Below the pieces are notes generated by a model that was not told where the DNA came from, ran no database searches, and saw nothing but the letters and a program-made list of their open reading frames with translations. A program made the position numbers and the translations under genes. Shown piece after piece: positions 11,807-22,215 of a stretch of DNA of 64,000 bases. The first letter of the stretch is position 1. Each line of letters begins with the position of its first letter. The DNA is taken from contig JAAGOF010000088.1 of the NCBI GenBank assembly GCA_010645155.1, positions 1,211,384-1,275,383 of the forward strand. Direction: 5' to 3'. Source of the stretch: Tigriopus japonicus (Eukaryota > Arthropoda > Copepoda > Harpacticoida > Harpacticidae).

Positions 11807-14800
11807 ATGGACTTCGCCTCAGCTCATGGACCCTCACCTTTTAACCCAATTGACCATGGGTCAGACGTTGCCCGGGCGTTTGACAAATGGCTAGCAAGAT
11901 TTGAAATATACTGCGACCATATCTTACCAGAACCAGATCCCGATAATCCCACAGCGAGAGCTCACCATTCCAAGAACAAAAAGAAGAAACTGCTATGGTT
12001 CATTGGTGACGCGGGCATGGACGATATCGACGCTACCTGTCCCAACGCAAGAGGGGATCCAGCAATCACGTTTGACATAATAGTGCAATCTTTAAAGAAT
12101 CGTTACCAGCCGAAGGCGTCGCGTTGGCAAGCAATTGCGAAATATCGCGCACTGCAACAAGATCCAGAAGATCCAATATCTAAGTTTGCAGAAAGATGTC
12201 GCCGCCAAGCCGAACTGTGTGGTTTCGACCGGGAAGATTTTAACGAGCGGAACCCGGTGAAAATGGCCACCAAAATCCAGGTGATCCTTGGAACATGCAA
12301 TCAGACCCTTCGCGATGCAGCAATTCAAAAGAATTGGTCACTTCAAGAGGTGATAGACAATGGCATGCTCTTTGAAGACTCTGCCTCCGCATCAAACACC
12401 CTCAACAGTGCTTCCATAATGGCAAACCAGTCAGAAGTGCTTAAAGTCTCTGGACCATACTCCCAACGCCGTCAGCGTCAAAATACAATGAAGCCACCCA
12501 AAACGCAGATTTGCCAATACTGTGGATCTACCTCATGGCACCCCTACCACCAATGTCCAGCGAGGGGCACTGCATGTTCTACATGCAATAAGACTGGCCA
12601 CTTTGGTGTTGTGTGTCGAAGTAAGCCTCGCCAAGGAAAGCAGATGCCGAGTGCTCCAGAGAACCCGACCAAGGGGTACAACCGTGCTTCAAAACAACGA
12701 GCAAAACCAGGCAGCATGAAGACCACGACGACGACTGCCAGTGCCTCGGTGGCTGAAGAAGATAGCGATCAAACATCTGACGAAGAAGCTCATTTTTTGC
12801 GGGTTTTCATGACCAAAGTTACCTCGAAATCGATTGCAATGTCTCCACATGTCCAGGTCAAGATCAATGGAAAGTGTGTCATGGCCGTTGCTGATTCTGG
12901 GGCGCAAATCAATGTTATACCCAAGCGGCTCTGCCCTACGTCGTTGATCACGAGCCTGAGACCAACAAAAGTACGGATCAAGCCATATGGAGAATCGTCC
13001 AGTCCCATACTTCCCATAGGTGTGGGAACCGCGGATGTCTCCTGGAACGGACGAACGCTAGCCACCAGGTGGTACGTTATCGAAGACTCGACATCCCATG
13101 CCTTAACTCCACTCATATCATGTGAAACTTGCGTGTCCCTGGGACTCATAACAATTAACATACCCGGATTTCAAGCCAAGAATAGGGAGATGGGGGTCAA
13201 AGCCATCAAGGCAATGGCTCTGGAGGGTGATGCCAAGTTGGACAAATTCAAGCCGGTCTTCGAAGGTGTTGGACTTCTTCGAGATTACGTGGTGCATCTC
13301 CACCCGATTGATAATCCACGGCCAGTGGCGGCCGCGCCTCGTTACGCTCCGTTTCACCTCGAAGCCAAAGTCGAACAGGAGATGGCGCGAATGCTTCAAG
13401 ACGGCATTATTGAACCGCATAACGGTCCGGCTCCGTGGGTAAGCAACGTTCAAATTGCCCCAAAAGACAATGGTGAGATTAGAATAACCATCGACCTTAG
13501 AAATGTTAACAAAAACCTCATTGACAGTCGCATTCCCATACCAACCATTGACTCGATTAAGGCCGCCCTTGTGGGGTGCAGGTTTTTCTCAAAACTGGAT
13601 TTCAGATCCTCATTTCACCAACTGGCCTTATCTCCCGCCTCAATGCCCCTCACAGTGTTTCGTGTCGGTGACAAACTTTACCACTTTAAGCGCCTTCCAA
13701 TGGGGGTAAAGCCCGCTTCTGGCGAATTCATGAAAGCTATCAGACAAACTTTTAGTGATATCGCAGGACTACATGCAGTGCATGACGACATCGTCATCGC
13801 CGGAAGATCAAAGCATGAGCATGACGCCTCTCTTCGCCAATTTCTCAACAGGCTTCTTGAAACAGGAATGACTCTCAACCCGGACAAATGTGTGTTTGGG
13901 AAGAGTGAAATACCTTTTTGGGGCATGCGCATCTCGGCTGATGGCGTTAAACCCGACCCAGAAAAGGTGAAGAATCTCCGTGAAGCAGCCCCCCCCAAAT
14001 CGAAAGACGACCTTGTCTCGTTTCTGTGCATGGCGCGATCAAATGCAGACTTCATCCCTTTCATCGCAAGGGGGACGCCTAATCTCCGGCAACTTACCAC
14101 AAAGAGTGCCAGATTCATATGGACGGACGTGCATCAAAAGGAGTTTGAGGATCTAAAGCACTCCCTCCACGAACAGGCCTGTCTAACGTACTTCGACACT
14201 ACGAAGGCCACCTTCCTCTTTACGGACGCCCACCGAGACGGACTTTGTGCTGTCTTGTGCCAAGGTGACGATATCGATCATCTAAAGACGGTGGCCATCT
14301 CATCTCGAGCCACAACATCAACAGAAAAGAGGTACCCCCAGATCGATTTGGAGGCCATGGCCATCGACCATGGTCTTCGAAAAATGAAGATCTACTTGGT
14401 GGGCAATCCTAACGTCACCATCATAACTGATCATAAGCCACTCCTCCCAATCTTCCGTGGGACACGACCAGGCTCGGTCCGTACCGACCGAATCATCTTG
14501 CGACATCAAGACGTGGGCTACAAGATTATTTGGCGAGCGGGTAAAGCCAACCCCGCCGACTTCTTCAGTCGTAACCCTACACCACTGAACCAGATCTCCT
14601 CGGAGGATCTTCAATCAACGCAGGAACTCGAGAAATTGATCTACGCCACCCTGAACGGAGACGTGCTACAAAATCTCACACCAAGTATTGTTTGTAAACA
14701 CACCGACATGGACGTAGAACTTCAACATTTGAAGAAAGCGATCCGGGATGGAAAATTACCCAAAATAAGAACGTTGCTAAAGTACAAAAAAGTATTCTCT

Positions 14801-16258
14801 GAGCTTACCTTGTCTGAGGGTGGGAACATCCTTAGAGGTCATCGGATCCTGCTGCCAAAAGGACTACATCAGAAAACAATAGCATTAGCCCATGGGGGCT
14901 CGCATCTGGGAATATCCTCCATGAAAAGGCGACTTCGGACTGTTGTATGGTTCCCGGGGATGGATCGAGGAGTCCAAGATTTCGTTGAGGGGTGTCTTAC
15001 GTGTCAGTCAATAACTGAAAAGGCCACGCGTGTGGAGCAACGGACGCACGCCACTCCAACACGGGCATGGGAAAGTGTATCCCTTGATCATTTCGGACCG
15101 TTACCCGATTCATCACACATTCTCGTTGTGCGGTGCGATCTGTCAAGATATCCCGTGGCAGTCTTCGTACGATCCACTTCGAGTAGAGAGACTATTGACG
15201 CGCTTCAAGAGATCTACACGACCTATGGATACCCCACCACCCAGAGATCGGATAACGGTCCTGCCTTTCAATCTCGTGAGTTCAAAGCATTCTGCGAAGC
15301 TCATGAAATAGTCCACTCATTCATTGCACCACACCATCCCAGGGCAAACCCGGCGGAAACATTCATGAAAGTTTTGAAAAAAACCTTCCAATCATGTGAC
15401 CATTCTCGCGCATCAATGAGGGCGGCCCTTCTAACCTGTCTCCGATCATATAGAACTACCCCCCACCCCGTGACCAAAGTCCCACCATGTTCCCTAATAT
15501 TCTCTCATTACAGATCGGACATCTTGTCGATCCCTGCGGTTCCCAAGATCCAGATCAAGAAAATGTTGATCCAGGACTCAACCCACCGGAAAGAATGTCG
15601 GAACAGATTCAACACCAAACCCAAAGTCAGGCCTTCATCCATCCACGCAGGTCAAACGGTCATTCTCCGGAACAGCTACAGACGATCAAAGTTATCGCCG
15701 AAATTCGGAACATCACTCCACACCGTCCTCAATAAAAAAAGCCATGCGACATTCATACTGCGAGAAAAAACGACGAACAAAATTTGCGTACGCCATGAGG
15801 ATGACATGAAAGTGGTGATGCCTCCTCCAAGACCAAAGCCGAATACCTCATCCTATTTCCCCAACACCAGATTTCCGTTTTGGTTAGATGAACACCCCAC
15901 CCAATCGCTAAACCCCAAACACACCGAATCGCCGACTTCTCCTTCCATCTCAACCAATCCAACTGAATTACCCCGGACCTCAACGAGTTCGTCGACGACG
16001 AGCTCCCTCCATCAATTCAAACCTGATCCGGAATCGGAACGAGTGTTGAGAGACAAGATCAGAAAATACACAAAGAGAGCCCGAGTTCAATTACCGAATC
16101 AACAAATCAATGTTTCGCCAAGACCCAAAAGACTGTGTGGGCCTCCAAACCGCCTTGGGTTCGGCCGGATCAACCCCCTACGCCCAAAACTCAGAGTAAG
16201 CTTTGACGACTCGGATGAAATCATTCCGGATCCCCCGCTCCATCAAGAACATCCCTAA
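11807..16258 (+). CDS. Gag-Pol polyprotein of the Gypsy element
   Basis: A 1483-residue single frame. Residues 1 to about 230 are capsid-like Gag. Zinc-knuckle Cys/His motifs lie at about 236-250 and 257-270 (the second is canonical CX2CX4HX4C). An aspartic protease DSG motif has its Asp at 363. The reverse transcriptase spans about 490-700, with the catalytic pair D660-D661 in the form VHDD rather than YxDD. RNase H has Asp 807 and a later TDHKPL motif. The integrase has an HHCC zinc domain from about H1029 and the D1094, D1149, E1184 triad (last spacing 35). The tail is Pro/Ser/Thr-rich. Gag and Pol lie in one frame without the usual frameshift. The frame stops 13 nt before the 3' LTR. It has no stop or frameshift and all recognised catalytic residues are present, so it could be competent. 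Codon use is GC-richer than the flanks. Confidence 0.95.
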   Translation: MDFASAHGPSPFNPIDHGSDVARAFDKWLARFEIYCDHILPEPDPDNPTARAHHSKNKKKKLLWFIGDAGMDDIDATCPNARGDPAITFDIIVQSLKNRYQPKASRWQAIAKYRALQQDPEDPISKFAERCRRQAELCGFDREDFNERNPVKMATKIQVILGTCNQTLRDAAIQKNWSLQEVIDNGMLFEDSASASNTLNSASIMANQSEVLKVSGPYSQRRQRQNTMKPPKTQICQYCGSTSWHPYHQCPARGTACSTCNKTGHFGVVCRSKPRQGKQMPSAPENPTKGYNRASKQRAKPGSMKTTTTTASASVAEEDSDQTSDEEAHFLRVFMTKVTSKSIAMSPHVQVKINGKCVMAVADSGAQINVIPKRLCPTSLITSLRPTKVRIKPYGESSSPILPIGVGTADVSWNGRTLATRWYVIEDSTSHALTPLISCETCVSLGLITINIPGFQAKNREMGVKAIKAMALEGDAKLDKFKPVFEGVGLLRDYVVHLHPIDNPRPVAAAPRYAPFHLEAKVEQEMARMLQDGIIEPHNGPAPWVSNVQIAPKDNGEIRITIDLRNVNKNLIDSRIPIPTIDSIKAALVGCRFFSKLDFRSSFHQLALSPASMPLTVFRVGDKLYHFKRLPMGVKPASGEFMKAIRQTFSDIAGLHAVHDDIVIAGRSKHEHDASLRQFLNRLLETGMTLNPDKCVFGKSEIPFWGMRISADGVKPDPEKVKNLREAAPPKSKDDLVSFLCMARSNADFIPFIARGTPNLRQLTTKSARFIWTDVHQKEFEDLKHSLHEQACLTYFDTTKATFLFTDAHRDGLCAVLCQGDDIDHLKTVAISSRATTSTEKRYPQIDLEAMAIDHGLRKMKIYLVGNPNVTIITDHKPLLPIFRGTRPGSVRTDRIILRHQDVGYKIIWRAGKANPADFFSRNPTPLNQISSEDLQSTQELEKLIYATLNGDVLQNLTPSIVCKHTDMDVELQHLKKAIRDGKLPKIRTLLKYKKVFSELTLSEGGNILRGHRILLPKGLHQKTIALAHGGSHLGISSMKRRLRTVVWFPGMDRGVQDFVEGCLTCQSITEKATRVEQRTHATPTRAWESVSLDHFGPLPDSSHILVVRCDLSRYPVAVFVRSTSSRETIDALQEIYTTYGYPTTQRSDNGPAFQSREFKAFCEAHEIVHSFIAPHHPRANPAETFMKVLKKTFQSCDHSRASMRAALLTCLRSYRTTPHPVTKVPPCSLIFSHYRSDILSIPAVPKIQIKKMLIQDSTHRKECRNRFNTKPKVRPSSIHAGQTVILRNSYRRSKLSPKFGTSLHTVLNKKSHATFILREKTTNKICVRHEDDMKVVMPPPRPKPNTSSYFPNTRFPFWLDEHPTQSLNPKHTESPTSPSISTNPTELPRTSTSSSTTSSLHQFKPDPESERVLRDKIRKYTKRARVQLPNQQINVSPRPKRLCGPPNRLGFGRINPLRPKLRVSFDDSDEIIPDPPLHQEHP

Positions 16259-16271
16259 ATTTTGGGAGTAC

Positions 16272-16490
16272 TGATACAACTCACCGCACAATCCTCACCT
16301 CCAATTGTGCGTTCTTCTCAACTCCCTCAGCCTGCCATTTCACATTCCTCGAGAATTCTGTCTGCGTGTAAGAGCATACAAACCGACAAAGGCTGAGGGT
16401 AAGTGTAATCAACATTATGCAATATCTATATTCTGATACTTCTTATCCTGAAATAAATAGGTCCAAAACCCCTGAACTCAAGTTATTTTA
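16272..16490 (+). repeat. 3' LTR
   Basis: Same length as the 5' LTR and differing at one site as read. The polypurine tract before it is weak ('tttgggag'). Confidence 0.93.
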
Positions 16491-18899
16491 TGACAATGCA
16501 ATATTGTGCGCAAGGGAAACGCTCTAATGGCTTCAAGTGACGTTCTAAATATTCACCAATCAATTTCGTATCTAGTTAGATTAAGTTTTCCTAAAAAGTA
16601 AGAAACTCAATGCAAATCAGCGTGGAGATTCATCAAGAGCTGACATTACCGAGTCAATTCACAGCAGCACTGGGCTTGAACACGCATCGAGGTTTAAGGA
16701 GAACGAGAAGGTTATCTTCCGGCACCCATGGTTTTGGCCAGCCTTGGCCTTCAAAGGCTATTAAGGTCAAACATAATGCTTTCAAAGGTAAGCTGAGATC
16801 ATGAGCGTCAATTTGGTAGTAAATAGTGCATAGGTAAAGTTGCCTCAAACAGGTCGAAACCAAGAACCACAGTACAATGGAACCGACGTCTTGAGACCAA
16901 AATGGCACATGCGCGTACTCTTTTATTATAGCGCTCTAGTAGGACCCGCACCTTTCTTTAGCTTTTGTTTTCTCCCATCGACGCCAAACAAGAAATGGTC
17001 TTCCTCGAAATGTTCCTGCAGAAATAAAGTTTTTGTTTTGTTAGGTTTTTGATAATGTTTAGGGCCTGGAAGAACAATTGCTAAAGAGGGACGAAGTTTT
17101 AGAAATACATATTTTTAAATTATAAATATTTGAAAATTCAGCCAGATATCTTAGAACCAATGTTTTTGACAATTCCGTTATTTGACAATTTTGTCTCAAA
17201 GTGGAAAGATTTTCTAAATGTGTGCTTCGCAAATTTGAGGCAATGGATCAATTTTGGAGACACAACTGACACCTATCTGATTCAACAATAGAAGTTCAAT
17301 TGGTACCAATCGATGGCGCAGTTTTTTTCATATGTTTTCAATGGTTATGGTTGTGAATGTCAAATTAGGTTCAAGTAATTTTGTAGATATTTTGATGTGT
17401 TTGGTTCATTTTGGTTAATCACTATGGCGCATTGATCATTCAGATTTTTTCCTCAATTCTTCTGACGTTTTCTTGTGAAAATAATTAAGATAATAGTGAA
17501 AATTGAAAAAAAAAACAGGTGAAAGACCAAGTACAGGCTGCGGAGGTGATTTTTTCAGTTGGCTAGCTTTGAAATTCCTGCTAAACCAAAAAAGCCGTGA
17601 TCAATAAAAATATATCACTTTGAAGTTTTGTTTTTATTGTACGTACATTTTGAAGCAAAGTTTTACATAGATTTTGTAGACATTAAAGTGTAAAATTAAA
17701 AGGCGCCACAGCTCAAAATTGCTCTGCGCAGAGATTGAAGTTAATATAGCTTTTACACCAGGTTAAACAAATTATAAATACTTGGTAGTTTGTTATACTT
17801 TCATATAACTACAATTCTTCAAATTATACTAACTACAGATCTACAAATACTTGGTATTTAAATATTTGGTAGACCATATATCATTTCAAATCAATGTTAA
17901 TTGCATGCTTGTTACTAAATGCTCATTTTTTGCAAAGAATCCCATCGAATCCCACAGATAGTAAAGAATCCGCAGCCCCCTCCCTCCCATCGTCCCATCA
18001 TGCCCTTCCCAAAAAACATCGTTCTGCTCATGTCCACAATTTTGTGGAATAGACTTGATTTGTCATGAAAAGGTTTACATCATAGGTCTGCACAAGGTTG
18101 ATAGTTACCTCACAAAGTCTCGAATTTTCATTTTGGTTTCCAATTAGCGCGCTTCACTCTCGTTTCCCAAACCATTCGGACACTAGGATCTTTGGGAAAC
18201 CGGTACATCTTGAAAATTGGCGCTCGATTAGTGCAATCCACTGCTGAACAAGACATTTTTAGAGATACGAATTAATTCGCAACAAACAAGAGATAACAGA
18301 TCAAAAGAACTGAAATCCTTCAATCAACTTTTGGAACCACGTTGTCTTGTTCCGTCGTCAGCGTACAATCCAATGGGCACTTTCCTGACCCTGTCCGACT
18401 TTGATCTAAACATTCGTGATTAGGGGCAAGACGATTATTTTGTGTCATCTCGATCTCGTGCACGTAAACTTTGAGCACAAGCACAGATACACACGTTGGT
18501 ATTTTGAAGTCTGACATCGATAAAGATCATGCAATTTTGAATATTCTTTGAAAATGAAGGCCAAACGTTCCTCTAAATGCCTGGAGACACACAGAGTTGA
18601 TATGCTTTTAAGTCTATCTCTCGGCCCGAGACCATCACTATTTTGTCCAAAAAGTTTGTTTAGATCAACTAGAACAATGAATTTTAAAGGCGAGCCAGGC
18701 CGGGAAACTGCGTATAACGCGCAAATTAGGGACATGTAGTATCCCAACCTCACAAAAAGGCAATTTTTCTATCAAGAATTTCTAAGGTAAAAAAGAAGAA
18801 AAATTGGAAACGAATAACAATGCAATTGGGGATGGATACTTTTTCATTTTATTCTTTGATGAAAAATAATTTGTTAATACTAAAATGATATGAAAAGGA
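16491..18899. other. No gene recognised
   Basis: AT-rich. The frames at 16610-16804 plus, 16654-16908 minus and 18320-18517 minus (65 codons from an ATG) have no family resemblance I can name. Region 17000-17900 is especially AT-rich. Confidence 0.4.
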
Positions 18900-18904
18900 C
18901 ATTC

Positions 18905-19150
18905 AAAAATCGTCAAATTTCTGCCTGGGCTGCTGGGGCACTCTCTTGTTTTGAACACTTGTTGGGGACTAGGCCCAACCCCAGGCTACCACAATCTTTG
19001 CCCGTTTTTAATTAAGCGGCTGGCTTGAAGTGGCATTTCTCTGTTAGCCCTCTACACTGCACCACTGAATACTGATGTAGAAGGAGAGAAGGAAAAAGGA
19101 ACGAACTTGTACTAGTTAGGAGACACCGTCCAAACGGTGTATGGACGTTA
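18905..19150 (+). repeat. Direct dispersed repeat, copy 1 (partner at 20108-20305)
   Basis: Shared blocks in the same order include 'ttcaaaaatc', 'cctgggctg', 'gcggctggct' and 'gttaggagacaccgtccaaa'. Copy 1 has about 50 extra bases before the last block. The element type is not recognised. Confidence 0.6.
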
Positions 19151-19266
19151 CCTGTTCGCTGTTTGGACGGAAAGTCATAACTCCGTTAATCAAAGGATGA
19201 ATCCCTCCACAATATTACAGTTTTAACAGAATTCAGAGCAAACTTAACCTACTTTGAAACTTATCA

Positions 19267-19370
19267 TACCTAATCTAAAACCTAACCTAACTTAAACCTA
19301 ACCTAACCTAAACCTAACCTAACCTAAGTTAAGCCTAACCTAACCTAACCTAAGCCTAACCTAACCTAAC
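19267..19370. repeat. Interstitial (CCTAA)n / (TTAGG)n telomere-type array
   Basis: About 20 CCTAA units, many perfect and some expanded to AACCTAA or AAGCCTAA. TTAGG is the ancestral arthropod telomere repeat. Here it sits far from any sequence end, so it is an internal array. Confidence 0.85.
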
Positions 19371-19445
19371 TATGAAAAGTTATTTTAAAAACCCTTTCAA
19401 TTTGCTTTTGTAGAGGAATGTGTTGAGAAAAAATTTTTGTCCCCT

Positions 19446-19515
19446 AGCGAATGACGAACCTACCACCTTGAGATCCGAAGGCAAGGGTGCTCCCATTGCT
19501 CTACTGAATTTCGTT
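19446..19515 (-). repeat. tRNA-like (SINE head) sequence
   Basis: On the minus strand 'cagtagagcaatgggagca' resembles an A box and D arm, and 'ggtaggttcgtcattcgc' resembles a T arm with B box about 35 nt later. It lacks a convincing acceptor stem. A SINE remnant is the more likely reading. Confidence 0.45.
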
Positions 19516-20107
19516 GGAAGAGAAGCGAAGGAAAAAAGAACTCATTTGTACTAGAGTTCTAGGAAGAGAAATGTCACTCACAAATCAAGGGTTTCTGTTA
19601 TGATTCTATTCAGCTGACACCTCACTCTCATGGCATGGCGGCAAATTCAAAATACCCAGGAGATTGAGGCATATACAATTGAAGATCAGGGTGACCAAAA
19701 TCTTAAGAAACAAAAACTTTTCCAGAAATTATATGTGGGCATTCACTCACAGAGTGGATCAGCTACATAGTTTTTGATGTTCAAGAGATAAACAGATGCA
19801 AGAATAAGCACCAAAGATTACTTAATGTCATCATTTACGTTTCACAATTTTTACATAACTTTCCATTTTTTAAGATTTGGTCCACCTGACGGCGGGGTTC
19901 ATTTTCTTGATGCTGATAAAATAACACGCAATTGCTAAAAGTGGCTGAACTCAACCTCGGCATTCCCCCTTTTTTGGAGACCTTCTATTTCTATTCCAAG
20001 AAACCTAATTCAAGATTTGATCTGATTTGAGTGTTTGGAGGAGTATCAGGATTCAATAACTTGCCAAATGACTTATTTTTTCAAGCCACGTCATCTACAA
20101 ATTTGAT

Positions 20108-20305
20108 TCAAAAATCAACCAATTTCTTCCTGGGCTGTCAGGCCACTCTTCTTTTTAGAACACATTACGGTGATCCTGCCCAACTTCAGGCTAGTGAAGG
20201 GGGATCAAAACTGAAGGCTAGCGGCTGGCTGGGAGTGTCTCATTTCTCTCCCTATAACTCTAATTTGTGTTAGTTAGGAGACACCGTCCAAACGGCGTAT
20301 GGCTA
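20108..20305 (+). repeat. Direct dispersed repeat, copy 2
   Basis: Partner of 18905-19150, with the same block order and the same 'gttaggagacaccgtccaaa' end. Confidence 0.6.
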
Positions 20306-20974
20306 ATGCCTTTAACTCGTGTAACCTTAAAGTCCCTCTTTTCAGCAGTTATTTTAACAACATGTTTGGTCACCCTAAGTTATTAACCCCTCACCTTTTC
20401 TTGATCAGAGAAGTGCCAAACTCCTTACCATGCCCTCTTCTTTATTATGACGCACGCCCGGTCCGAAATACTAGACTTTAACCTTGCTTACAATACGGTG
20501 CGGAAATTCAAAATTTTCTTAAATGATGTCAAAGTTCTTTCTGGGATTGACTTTTTCTTCCACTTCCACTTTCCTTCAGCAATAAGACACTAAAAGGCTG
20601 ATGAGCTAGCCAGGAACCCCTGAAAGGGGTGGACACGAACTCCGATTTTTGAAAAAATGGTATGAGGCCGAGGCTATATTTTGAAACAATGTCATTCATT
20701 CCTTATTAACGAGTAAAACTGTTGAACATGCATCTTGAAAGAATTCAGTCAAACTTTTTGTGCTAATATTTATTGACTAATTGTTCTTCGCCTTGATTTT
20801 AGAGGTCCCAGCACTCCTTTTACTCGTCTCATGAACGTTTGACATTCAGCTCTCCAAAGGATTTTAGTCCTCTTAACAATCAGGAAAATACATAGATGGA
20901 ATCTTGCTTCACCCATTAGTCCAACTTCTGTGAAACAATGCTAAATAGAAGTATCTGTGGTGATATCGGGAGGG

Positions 20975-21196
20975 TTACTCCTCTTCCATCTTCTTCAGCA
21001 CCTCCACGACGCAGGTACCATTTCTATAGGAAAATGAAGGAATGAGAATAGTCTCATTTTGAAAGAATATGGAGTCCAAGTCGGAGATGTTGTTGGCTGT
21101 AACTATTGAAGGGCACTTTTGACGGTTCTGGATCAGATCAGCCATCTGATCCGGATTGGAATTGGAACAAAAGCAATCACGACGTCCTTGAGACAA
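20975..21196 (-). CDS. Unassigned open frame, possible terminal exon
   Basis: A minus-strand frame of 73 codons ending in TAA at 20975. An AG acceptor in 'tctcaag' lies near its upstream end. The peptide has five Cys (a CFC near the start, then QKCPS and GTCVV), several possible N-glycosylation sites (NIS, NET, NGT) and an acidic end (KKMEEE). The composition looks protein-like and suggests a secreted domain, but I recognise no family and found no partner exon. Confidence 0.35.
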   Translation of the reverse strand: MSQGRRDCFCSNSNPDQMADLIQNRQKCPSIVTANNISDLDSIFFQNETILIPSFSYRNGTCVVEVLKKMEEE

Positions 21197-21639
21197 AATA
21201 AGTGAAAAACATGAGGATTAAATCCTGGATTGTGGATTTGATTGAAAATGTTTCAAGTCTTGGGGCTCAAGAAGGTCAGGACCACGCAGGACTGGGGCTA
21301 AGATCCTTCAGGACCAGAGGATCATGTCTTTTCATTGCAGGGATAGGCTCTACGTGCTTGATAGGGTTTGATTGATCTTCTTAGTTCTTAGATCCCTTTG
21401 TCCAGGAATTAACAATCAAATTAAGAAAAAATCCACACAATTCAATCTTGGTGGGAGCATTTCATTCTCAAGACTTTGAGAGGGTCCATGTAATCCGGGT
21501 GAGACTTTCAGATCACCAATTTGGGCTGACTGAGTCGAAAGGCAAATCAAAATATTGGGCCCATCCATTGCTAGTAGGCACACTTGATATGTTTTGAAGT
21601 CATCTTAATTTGTTCTTCATTTGATGGAATTCTTGACAC

Positions 21640-22215
21640 TGAGGACTACTTCTTTCTTTGTTCTTTGTGGACTATGTGTAATGCGAACGCAGATTCCTCT
21701 TGGAAAGGAATCAAATTTACCCCAGAAACTCTCCTCTGGATCAAAACGGGGATTTTTATCGCGCTCATCCATGAGACAACTTGAACAACCTAAGAATATC
21801 TTACCTGTCCTTGAATTATCCTGAACTAAAAGACACAACCATATAATAAAAGAAATTCGAGGATGGACCATCATTTATAGAACAATCCCAAGGTGACACA
21901 ACCTAAAACAAACTTTATTTCATACAAAGTTTGGCATGTGTTAGTTAAGTTCAGGATAATACATGGATGGGTTCAATTGTAAGTTCAAAGATATTAATAA
22001 GACGTTCAAATCGGATAATGGATAAGCTCAGAAAACCCGGCTATTTTGTTGTTGATAATTCAAGGAATGGTAAGATATTCTTAAGTTGTTCAAGTTTTGT
22101 AATGGATGAGCATAAAGAAACTCCCCGTTTTGGTCAGTGGGAAAGTTTGTTCTTAATCCTTTTGTGGAAAAGAGGAATTTGGGCTCGGATTCCGGTCCAT
22201 ATTCGTTCTTTTTGC
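21640..22215. repeat. Diverged inverted repeat with about 170-bp arms
   Basis: The minus strand of about 21650-21830 aligns with the plus strand of about 22050-22215. Shared blocks include 'gataattcaagga', 'ggtaagatattctta' and 'atggatgag'. Both arms translate to related peptides in the same relative frame (DNSRxGKIFLxCSS, then MDE and PRF), so the repeat unit may be a degraded coding sequence. The spacer is about 220 bp. Confidence 0.65.

Larger units (their letters stand above)
11547..16490 (+). mobile_element. Ty3/Gypsy LTR retrotransposon (Mag/SURL-like), apparently intact
   Basis: Two 219-bp direct LTRs (11547-11765 and 16272-16490) flank one uninterrupted gag-pol frame. The LTRs differ at one position that I could see (A versus G in 'ccaattgt[A/G]cgttc'), so the insertion is young. 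A primer-binding-site-like sequence follows the 5' LTR directly. The domain order protease, reverse transcriptase, RNase H, integrase defines Ty3/Gypsy. I could not find a clean target duplication: the flanks are gtgctg and tgacaa. No envelope-like frame follows pol. Confidence 0.95.

Noticed and set aside
13118..14614. Minus-strand frames of 98-146 codons
   Set aside because: Shadows of the Gypsy gag-pol frame.
19446..19515. Functional tRNA gene
   Set aside because: Box-like motifs are present, but I cannot draw a paired acceptor stem, so a SINE remnant fits better.
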